Shown: one piece after another, positions 22,046 through 31,600 of the stretch
Layout of the letters: every line of letters begins with the position of its first letter
Numbering within the stretch: position 1 is the stretch's first letter
NCBI GenBank assembly: GCA_030141605.1
Contig: JAQGDQ010001376.1
Span: 1 to 43,906 of the forward strand
Direction of reading: 5' to 3'
Origin: Tubiluchus corallicola
Lineage: Eukaryota; Priapulida; Priapulimorpha; Priapulimorphida; Tubiluchidae
DNA: 43,906 nucleotides
Translations under genes and position numbers: made by a program
The notes under the pieces: generated by a model
The model's database searches: none
The model's input: only the letters and a program-made list of their open reading frames with translations
Told to the model about the DNA's origin: nothing

Positions 22046-22290
22046 GCTCTCTCTTCATCATCCTTGCTCTCCTCTCTCTCTTCATCATCCTTGCTCTCCT
22101 CTCTCTCTCTCTCTCTCTCCCTCCCTCCCTCTGTCTCTCCCTCTCTCTGTCTCCCTCCATCTCTCTCCCATTCCTCCCTCCTTCCCCCCCTCTCTCTCTC
22201 TCTCTCTCTTTCCCCTCTCTCTTCTGTCTCTCTCTCTCTCTTTCCGCTCTCTCTTCTGTCTCTCTCTCTCTCTCTCTTTCCCCTCTCTCT

Positions 22291-22323
<33 letters not shown>

Positions 22324-22378
22324 GCTCTTGCTCTCTCTTCTCTCTCCCTCACCCTCTCCTTCTCTCTCCCTCTCTTGC
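22046..22378. repeat. CT-rich low-complexity tract, right arm
   Basis: Mirror of 15577-15909. On the sense strand of the gene it is a 330-base polypyrimidine tract ending CTCTCTTGCAG, an acceptor-like sequence about 260 bases before exon Y. Confidence 0.9.
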
Positions 22379-22635
22379 AGATTTTGCTTTCTAGTATGAA
22401 CCCACATTTAAATTGCTTGACAAGAAAACCCTCCAGCCTAAATGCACCATGTCTTGAACTTGGTCACCTCACTTGTTAAATGCCAACTATATGTAAGTTA
22501 TAGATTTGCAGTTTTTTTAGCAAGAGTAGGAATCTTTTTAAAGCATTAATGCATGAAACATCACAAGCATTTGTTCTAAGAGATCGGGATCGGAACTTTT
22601 CCGCAACGGTTCTTACGTAAATTCTTCCCTCGCAG

Positions 22636-22909
22636 GTTCTTCCCGGCCGAAGAAGACTTCAGTTTTGCCGACCTGACCAGCCTGCTGACCCTCCGCGACC
22701 ACCGTCACAACTCGCTAGCGGATCTGGTCTGCCCGGAGTGTCACAAGAAGATCGACTGCTCCACGCCGCAAGCGATCGACGAGCACGTGAAGAGTCACGG
22801 CATGCGCATCTGTCCCGTGTGCGACGTCGTGTTCTACTCGGACAAGAACCTGCAGGCGTACATCGACCACGTTCAAGGTCACTTCGAGGACGATGACAGG
22901 AATAAGTAA
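22636..22909 (+). CDS. Zinc-finger terminal exon Y, right copy
   Basis: 274 bp after CCCTCGCAG. Joined to X it reads GEDEFFPAEEDF. Two CxxC...HxxxH clusters are visible: CPECHK..HVKSH and CPVCDV..HVQGH. Ends with DDDRNK and TAA. Confidence 0.8.
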
Positions 22910-23084
22910 TTAGGCTTGACCGGGATAGCATAACAGGAATTATTTGCTTTATATAGAATATATTTTAATGAGTTTTAAATATGTATATTGTAGTTGAGGT
23001 TAAATGATTAGACCGTCTGATTTCAATGCATCTGCTTTCAGTGTTCTGATGTTAAATAGTTTTCATTAAGAGATGAAGTTAATG

Positions 23085-23770
23085 GCCTCACCACGGCTGA
23101 TCATAAGGTAGTTAGTCTATCAACAGGGCTGATCTTAAGGCAGTTAGTCTATCCAACAGGGCTGATCTTAAGGCAGTTATTCTATCAACAGGACAGGTCT
23201 TAAAGCGGTTAGTCTATCCAACAGGGCTGATCTTAAGGCAGTTAGTCTATCCAACAGGGCAGGTCTTAAGGCAGTTAGTCTATCAACACGGCTGATCTTA
23301 AGGCAGTTAGTCTATCAACAGGGCTGATCTTAAGGCAGTTAGTCTATCAACAGGGCTGATCTTAAGGCAGTTAGTCTATCACGACGGCTGATCTTAATGC
23401 AGTTAGTCTATCAACAGGGCTGATCTTAAGGCAGTTAGTCTATCACGACGGCTGATCTTAAGGCAATTAGTCTATCACGACGGCTGATCTTAAGGCAGTT
23501 AGTCTATCAACAGGGCTGATCTTAAGGCAGTTAGTCTATCACCACGGCTGATCTTAAGGCAGTTAGTCTATCAACAGGGCAGGTCTTAAGGCAGTTACTC
23601 TATCAACCGGACAGGATTTGAGCCAATCTACCAACAGAGCCATCTTAGGCAGTTAGTCTGTCAAAAGGGCTGATCATCTTAAGATGGTGAAGTCTATCAA
23701 CAGGAAAGATCTTAAGGCAGTTAGTCTGTCAAAAGGGCTGATCATCTTAAGATGGTGAAGTCTTTCATTA
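23085..23770. repeat. 32-bp minisatellite, right arm
   Basis: Mirror counterpart of 14196-14877: same unit, different order of variants, so the arrays have turned over independently since duplication. It lies downstream of the right-copy stop codon at 22907-22909. Confidence 0.92.
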
Positions 23771-24716
23771 GGGCTATTTTAAGACAGATCTGTTAATAGA
23801 GTCATTTAAAAAAAGGAATTACTAGGTTTGCTCGTGCAATATCTACAATTATGGAGACATTTTCCTAAGATGATGTTATGCAAGATACGAGTGAAATTCA
23901 AGGTATCTTCACATCTGCACGTCATTGTAGAATACCTTCAACAAACGCATCTAAAATGTGATACAATAATAATGACAAATTGCAAAAATCATACACTCTA
24001 GCTGTACCGTTCTACAAAAATGCTCTATAATTTGTACAAAATAATGATCTACCCAAAAAGAAGATACCATTTTTCCCGCACCTACGGTCCCTGTAGTTGG
24101 CTGTTTGGGTTGGCAGCTCCATGACGAGAGGGTGTGGCAGCTCCATGATGAGAGGGTGTGTTGTAAAGGTAGATTCTCAGTGCTACCTAAGATTGGCCCT
24201 GTTGTTCACTTAGTTGCAAATCTTCGGCGGTGCATACTAACGTCTTTCAAACAAATTTTTCACACTTGCGTCGTTAGAAGCTGTGCCGTTCTACCAACTG
24301 AAGTTACGCTAACAGCCAAGTCAAATTGGAATCGGCAGAATTGTAACGAGTCTTTCAATTGGCTGTTCAATTCAACAGTAGTTATTCAAAGTACGCCTCG
24401 GTATGAATTAGAAAACAACATCATCAATTTTAAAGATTTTTTAATCGCTTCACAGATTTTACTAAAAATGGGAAATGCTAACCAACGATTCCAGTTGGAC
24501 AACATTATGATATTACTTATTTCAACCCAGAGTTGTACGCTTAAAGTTGACGGTGTGTAGGCGATCTTTACGAACACGAACTTTAGTCACGATTAACAAT
24601 CCTAATATATATTTCTTGTTTCGAATGATTTTGTATGTGTGTAATATTATTATAGCATGTTGTGTGTGCAAACAATGTCGGTTGTGATTAAGCGCATTGT
24701 TCACGTTAATCAGCAG

Positions 24717-25156
24717 CAGGGGTGAGCTTCGAACGTTTGAATTCGATTCGAATGAGTTTTTTTATTCGAATCCGAACCATAAATTAATTAGAATAATTCC
24801 ACACTTCAGACACATGAGTTATTTACCATTAAAATGTTTGAAACTGCACGCAATTAGCACAGTTTATATATATATATATATAAATCTTTATATATAATCT
24901 TTATTTGTTTAAAGTAGATTAACAAAATAGTTAATGCCATGTTTCAAGTCTCTCCGCAATTTAGCTGCAGTTTCTGTGCAAAATTTTAAACAAGCTAATC
25001 GTGGTTTTACTGTCGAACAAAATCAAGCAATATGCATTATCTTTGTAAGACCACTTTTGACTAGTGAATTCGAAATACCAAAATTCGGTTCAATGCTAAT
25101 TTGAAAGTCACAAATTCGATTCGAATTCGCTTTCCGGTAGAGAACGCTCGCCCCTA
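24717..25156. mobile_element. hAT MITE, right arm copy
   Basis: Mirror of 12808-13247 with the same flanking duplication in mirror form (ATCAGCAG before, ATCTGCAG after). Both arms share the insertion site, so the insertion predates the inverted duplication. Confidence 0.82.
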
Positions 25157-25166
25157 ATCTGCAGTA

Positions 25167-26127
25167 CAGTCAAACTTCGTTATACACCCCCGCCTGCCCG
25201 CCCGACCACCCGCTTTGGGACAGGAAAAAATGTTGCCGTTACGACGAGGTGTGTCAAATTCCACCCCAGACGAATCACAAAACAATCAGACAAGTGAACA
25301 CGGGTTAAAGTCCTTAGTTTTCACTCTAAAGGGTAAGTAATTATAAGAAAATTATTAAATTAATCACATTTTGCTTATACAAACACGTCTTGTACTTGAC
25401 TACATCATCTGTAGGCCTACTACTCCAGATGTAAAATGTAAAAAAATATGAAATCATAATTACGAATTCCTTCCTGATCCTTTCTAGGATGATTCCTAGA
25501 AAATAAGCAAATATCGCATTTCTTATGGCAAAACAGAATCGGATGTTTTCTGTCAGTTGCTGCATGACTGCGTGATGCATTGACAATAATATCAGAGCAT
25601 TCAGTCGTATATACTAATTTTGCTGGTATGTTATATATATATAAGATTCGTGGCTACAGCTTCGACGACGGCACCATTTGCGGCGATCTATACATCAAAC
25701 GAAAGGTCTCGATCTATTTTTCGAATCGGGCCCACCGGGACGAAAAACCTCCAAAATGGCCATTTTTCGGCTGTTTTTTGCAAAACTTGTACCTCTTATT
25801 TCTGAAGAACGGGAACGGGCCGGGGGCGGTGCCGGCTACGGTTAGATAGCCCATTCAGCGGTGGGTGTAGTAGGCATATTTAGAATTCGCGAGAGGGCCA
25901 CGGCGTCTCGCAACGGACGTTTTCCCGGACCCAACTCCCAATATTTTCGAAATTTTGGCCTTCCAAAACATGACAGAGATTGCATAAACACTGGTCCCTA
26001 GGGATGCCTATCTTCCTATTTCAACCTTCAAACTGTGTGAACCTACCTTTAATCTTTAATCTCACAAGGTCTTCGTAACTTTTCGTAAAATTGGATAATT
26101 GGGGGAGGTATAACGAAGGTTTGACTG
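25167..26127 (+). mobile_element. Pogo/Tigger-like TIR element, complete, crossing the right arm boundary
   Basis: Begins CAGTCAAACTTCGTTATAC and ends with the inverse of CAGTCAAACCTTCGTTATAC, with TA on each side (25165-25166 and 26128-26129). Length is 961 bp. No pogo transposase is recognisable. A GC-rich block at about 25660-25930 contrasts with the AT-rich remainder and may be a nested insertion. The last 127 bases lie outside the palindrome. Confidence 0.78.
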
Positions 26128-27394
26128 TATAAAAATATGTCACATAATGGGCTCTCTTGTGATTTTATTCACTAATGAGTGTAAAAATGAAATTGTTAAG
26201 ACATTTAGTGAGTTACAAATCGGAAACATCAGCAAAAGTAATGATTATTGTTAGAAAATAAATTATTGATTTTGAATTTGCTCGATTACCTTTCGTTACG
26301 TAATACACGGGAAGTTCATTAGTGATAGAAATAACTCAAGAGGTTGGAAAAGATCTCGAATGTTTCGTAGGATATTAGGATGGTTGCTCTCGTAAAACGT
26401 GGATTATAAGCATTTATGCAGTTACGTACATGTAAAAAGATATAATAAAATAAAAAAATATATATGAAATTTTTAATGCTTTATGAAATTCATTTAGCGT
26501 GTTTAACCAGGGGCATATAAACCAATAGGCTAACTAGGAAATTCTTATTCTCCTCAGAAAATGTGTATACTTTCATATTTACATAAATGGCGCAATTTAT
26601 AGCACACCACAAGCAGTTGCTGAGAGGAGCTTCTATATAAATGTCACATAGCAAACAGTGCAAGGTAATACACAACAAACAGTTGTGCAACGTAGTTAAA
26701 TATAAGCACTACACAATTATATCTAATTAATAATGTAGAAATTAGGTTAATAATGTGTCTAATACACCACAAGTAATTGTTTAATCTGCTCATTACATAA
26801 GCATAAATTCACAATAAATACGAGTAGGACGGTACTATCAGCCTAAGGCATTGTTAAATCTTGATACACCCCTGTGTCTGACGAGCAACACAAATAAAGT
26901 GACATTGTCTTAGACTGGCACACATCCTAAATCATTTATCCAATAAAAGTGCTCTAAACAAGTAATTACTTCTTGAGTACCCCACGGGTCATTTGCAGCT
27001 TGGCATCTTGTGTACTTAATAATAAATATGTTATTAAATACTTTTATGTACAATGCTGTAATGATCGTTGTGGATATATCTAATAAATAAGAAAATTGTC
27101 TAGAAAGTATTCCTAAAAGTGTTTACATTCTTAAGTACATAAACTGAAATCTGCAAATACTCAAATAGAGACATCTAGTGGGCAATAAGGTAAACAACCT
27201 ACACATTGCAACTATAGCAGAATGGTACAAATGCCAAGCGTTGATGAAATCACATTTGTTACCAAGGCAACCAAACACATTTCTCCTAAAAATGTCCTCC
27301 TCTTCTGCATCAATAAACCTTTTCACAGTTTCGTTGTGCGCATGCGCAGTTGCTGTAAGTGAAAGGTTAAGTGTACCACAGCAACGCGTCTTAA
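26128..27394. other. Gene-free AT-rich DNA
   Basis: No exon recognised on either strand. Contains dispersed repeat gamma (26629-26862). Confidence 0.55.
26629..26862 (+). repeat. Dispersed repeat gamma, copy 1
   Basis: Diverged relative of 28843-29026. Shared blocks include AATACACCACAAGTA, TTGTTTAATC.GCTCATTACATAA and GTACTATCAGCCTA. Confidence 0.65.
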
Positions 27395-27900
27395 GTACAA
27401 CCGTCACTTGACGTGTGGATAAAGCAATGCCGTCTGCCACGTCAGTTCAGGAACTTCAGTTGTTTTACGTGAACTTTACTTAATTATGCATTAGACTGTG
27501 CGTGGAGTGACGTGTGGATAAAGCAAGGCCGTCTGCCACGTCAGTTCAGGAACTTCAGTTGCTTTATGTGCACTTTACTTAATTATGCATTAGACTGTGC
27601 GTAGAGTGACGTGTGGATAAAGCAAAGCCGTCTGCCACGTCAGTTCAGGAACTTCAGTCGCTTTATGTGCACATTACTTAATTATGCATAGACTGTGCGT
27701 AGAGTGATTTACTAGCAGGATTTTGCTTGGGAACTAGGTAAGGTTCTATCTAGCTGTTAAAACTGCTACTATTACAACAGCATGGGCTGCGAGACGTTGT
27801 CAAGTGTACCCAAATGTGTTCTCAGGTTAACTTGACCTTTGATCGATCGTCATCAATCAGTGGAAGTGTGAAAAGGTTTATTGTCAACATAAGCACAACA
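27395..27900 (+). repeat. Dispersed repeat beta, copy 2, with a 99-bp triplication
   Basis: The unit starting GACGTGTGGATAAAGCAA occurs at 27410, 27509 and 27608, exactly 99 bp apart. It is followed by the rest of the beta element (CTAGCAGGATTTTGCTTGGG to GAAAAGGTTTATTG). Confidence 0.85.
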
Positions 27901-27977
27901 GTTTGCTTTGTATTTAAATAACATTTGCACATTCACATGGCAGATTCCATCGGATAAGACATGATTAACAGCCATAA

Positions 27978-28446
27978 CAGGGATGAGAATGACAAATTGC
28001 AAAAAACTCTGAAACAGGCCGTAGGCAGCAACAAATTGCAATTTTGTGACCATAGAGAATCTCTAAGTGGACTTAAAATATCAATTAGCTTGTTTCATGC
28101 ATAATTTAAAATACCCAACTATCAAGGATACATGATACCTAAATGTCTCAAAAACGTCTAAGTACTGACCGCTCCTATGCAAAAGTATATAAAAACTGTC
28201 TGCAATTGACTCAAATAACTCCGCACAATTGATTCTATATCTTTATACATAGAGATATACACGTGGTCACACTGATGTACGTGATGTAAACAAAGTGACA
28301 TCCTGCCACCTAGCGGTCAGCTTGTGAAATAATGTACTGGGTCCATAAAAATTTCCTCAACGAATTTACGCGATTTACAAAAAATGGCACTACTGGTCTT
28401 CCAAAAACTCGGAATTCCGCGTATCCGCGGAAAATTCTCATCCCTG
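27978..28446 (+). mobile_element. TIR element alpha, copy 2, complete
   Basis: Starts CAGGGATGAGAATG and ends with the inverse of CAGGGATGAGAATT, a 13-bp inverted terminus. CATAA on both sides (27973-27977, 28447-28451) may be the target duplication. Length 469 bp, no transposase. CAGGG ends suggest hAT, but the 5-bp flank does not fit the usual 8 bp. Confidence 0.85.
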
Positions 28447-28503
28447 CATAAAAATACTTACATCATGGAATTATTAACTGACATTGAACTGAATTGAGAC
28501 AAT

Positions 28504-28518
28504 TTTAATAATTTTAAT
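28504..28518 (-). promoter_or_regulatory. Candidate ORC2 polyadenylation hexamers (ATTAAA)
   Basis: Two ATTAAA hexamers on the minus strand at 28504-28509 and 28513-28518, 75-90 bases after the ORC2 stop. ATTAAA is the commonest variant signal; no AATAAA is seen nearer. Confidence 0.4.
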
Positions 28519-28592
28519 AACCCATGTAGCACATTACTGCACTACTGACAGTAGCAAACAATGTCAAATACTGAAGCAATCACTGGCTAGGA

Positions 28593-28676
28593 TCATTCCT
28601 GTCTCTGCTGCTCCACAAATTCAGTAAGCATGGAATTCTCCAGGGGAATCTGCAGATACTCCATCCCGTCAACTCC
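28593..28676 (-). CDS. ORC2: ORC2 terminal exon 'i'
   Basis: 84 bp, acceptor GGGAGTT preceded by TTTCAG, stop TGA at 28593-28595. Encodes [20 protein letters not shown] and VEQQRQE. Confidence 0.93.
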   Translation of the reverse strand, partial: GVDGMEYLQIPLENSMLTEFVEQQRQE

Positions 28677-31600
28677 CTGAAATGCGCAGAAAATTTGAGA
28701 GAGTGCATCTTTTGCTATATAAAATAACAGAATTTTAACACAGCTTTATAAAAGCATTAACACGGCTTCACAATAGGCTTTAACACTGCTTCACAATAGG
28801 CTTTAACACTGCTTGGCAACAGTAATAGGCTTTCCAAATGTTTTATATAAGTGCCACATAACAAACAGGTGCAAGGCCATTAATAATGACACGTAGAAAC
28901 TAGGTTAATAGTATTTCTAATACACCACAAGTAGTTGTTTAATCAGCTCATTACATAAACAGCCATAACTTCACAATAGATACAGGCAGGACAGTACTAT
29001 CAGCCTAGGGCATCGTAAAGTCTTCCTGATTGTTGATATTTGTAAGAAAAATTATTATCAAGTGCAGAGCTCTCGTTATGTTTGCAATAAATGATAATAG
29101 ATGGCAGCAGAAGAGTTAGCAATACTGCCTCTGCACCTGGCAAAAAACAAATCAACTTTTTACATGTAACAAAGACAAGATAGTTTTCCAAGCGAACTTT
29201 GCGAAGCGCCAAATCAGCTCTCTGATCACGAAACATTTGGCGCTTAGAACAAAAATATTTAACATTCGCACCTTCCGTGATTTCAAGAGATTGTGATCCC
29301 GAAACTCGATTAGCTGTGCCCGGAGGGTTATCTCGCTGTTTACTAAAAATGCCTCCCGACATTTCTGGTAGCAATCTTGGAATGAAAGACCTGGAAGTAA
29401 ACAAAAAAAGTAAACAATACGCTAGCCCATAAACAGAGGTTGAAGCGACATCAGCTTATAACACTTGCTTTTTATTCCAGTAGATAGCAGCACAATATCT
29501 ACATATATTTACACCCCAAATGAAGTTACAAAATGCAGATTTCAAGAATCTGCACTTGGAAGCAGAAGTTAAGCAGTGATGAGCCCCGTCAAAGAATGCA
29601 TGGTAACCACTGCTAGTAAATCACTCTACGCACAGACTAATGATCATAATTAAGTAAAAAATCCACATAAAACTGACGTTACTGAACTGATGCGGCAGAG
29701 AGCTTTGCTTTTCTCACATGTCAGATGACAGTTGTAGTTAATACGCATTCCTATGGTACAATTAACATTTGACCTTTGACCTACAACAACTCCACGTGCA
29801 CACAACGTGTGAAACTGTGAAAAGGCTTGCTGTATAGTATAAACAGACCACGAGCTTTTGAAGTATTGTTCCATACGACTGCTAGCAATCTCTCTGTTCA
29901 CTTGTGTGGCATTTAAATCTATAAGCATATGTGATAACACTGGGGGAAATGAGTACACTGCAGTGTTACCAGTGTCAGGGAAAATCCTGGAAAATACAGG
30001 CTATCCTGGAAAATCAGGGAAAAAATAATTTGGTAAAAAGTTAGGGAAAATTACGAAAACCCAAAAATCAAGAAAATTGGAAAGGGTTGCAAAAATAATC
30101 ACCAGGAACTGATATTTTTCCAAACATATTTTTCCCTGATTCGTGTTCAAATAAAATTTTCCCATGACAGGCTCCCAGTTTCAATTTCTGTTCCAGAAAT
30201 AATGATTGGCCGACACATTATATGTCAGTATATGTATGAATGTCCATATACAAAAATGTTTGAATATGTTTACTGGTAATGCAATTTCTGCTGATCTTGG
30301 TCATGGAAAATCAATATTTGGTCAGGGAAAAGTCAGGGAAGTTTATTTTAAAATCCTGTGGAAACCCTGGTACAGCCATGATTCGGTCAAAGCCATGTTC
30401 CTGTAGCAAGAAAAGAGGAGCTTACCGACGTATCCCGGAGAATCCTTCTCCTCCACCTGGTGTTGAGCAAGAAGCATGAAAATACCCCGAGCATTCGGTG
30501 TCAGACTGTGATAAACGTGAGTGAGCGAACTCAAGGCTAACACGCCTAAAATTAAGAAACAATGCAGTATAGACACGAGCTAAACTACATGATTACAGTC
30601 ATCTACGTTATCAATTCTGTCTGTCTGTCTGTCTATCTGTATGTTGCCACTTTTAATTCAGCTTTGTGGTCATTTAGGAAGCTGATACTTGGCACATGGG
30701 TAGGGTATGACTCAAACTCGGAACCCATCTCTTTTGTTATCGGTTTTGTCTGTCTGTCTGTCTGTCACCACTTTTTCTTAGCTTTGGGGTAACTTGGAGC
30801 ATATCTCTTTTGTTATCGGTTCTGTCTGTCTGTCTCTCTGTCTGTCTGTCACCATTTTTTCTTAGCTTTTTTGTAATCTAGGAAGTTAATACTTGACATG
30901 CTGGTAAGGTATGACTCAAACTCGGAACCTATTTATTTTTGAATAAATCGGTACAGATTTGAGGCTAAGGAGTGACTTAAACTCAGAGTCATGATGTGCC
31001 ATTTTTGTGCTCATCTTCCTGTTGCCATTTTGGATTTCAAAATGGCTGCCACTAACATTTAAAAATTAAGCTTGCTACTGCATTAATCATAGACATTCAA
31101 TTCTTTTCACAAGTAAGGGGTGGGGTGCGTGGCTAAGTCACGTTACAGGGTCAAAATCAATTCAGATGCTGCTTTAATGAATTTTGATACCAGAACTTAT
31201 GACAACAAATTATTGGAAAGCAATTCTAACCACACTTAGGCTCACAAAGCACTGACTAAACTACAAGTTAGTATGCAAAAATAAGTACTATAAAGCGAAC
31301 CTACGTTGTTGCATACATACTGCTCACAAAGCACTGACTAAACAACAGTTAGTATACGTAAACAAGTACTATAAAACGAACCTACGTTGTCGCATACATA
31401 CCACTCACAAAGTACTGACTAAACAACAAGTTAGCATGCAAAAATAAGTACTATAAAACAAACCTACGTTGTTGCATACAGACCGCTCACAAAGCACTGA
31501 CTAAACAACAAGTTAGTATGCGAAAATAAGTACTATAAAGCGAACCTACATTGTTGCACACATACCGCTCACAAAGTACTGACTAAACAACAAGTTAGTA

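Larger units (their letters stand above)
21396..22909 (+). pseudogene. Zinc-finger gene 3' fragment, right copy (exons W-X-Y)
   Basis: Plus-strand mirror of the left copy: W 21396-21585, X 21895-22024, Y 22636-22909. All splice sites and phases are kept and the frame is intact to TAA. The X-Y intron is dominated by a CT-rich tract. No upstream exon exists between the minisatellite and the palindrome centre. I see no AATAAA soon after the stop. Because this arm contains the complete pogo-like element at its outer edge, it may be the original locus. Family assignment is as uncertain as for the left copy. Confidence 0.55.
19711..26000. repeat. Palindrome 2, right arm
   Basis: Mirror of 11956-18271. 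The inner match starts exactly at 19711 (GGCTTTG opposite CAAAGCC) and the outer match ends at about 26000. Differences are patchy: the region after exon X and part of 24300-24400 contain indels, while exons X and Y are nearly identical. Confidence 0.95.

Noticed and set aside
29000-29404. 134-residue ORF over ORC2 exon h
   Set aside because: It is in a different frame from the ORC2 reading and runs into the intron; the spliced frame gives clear ORC2 motifs.
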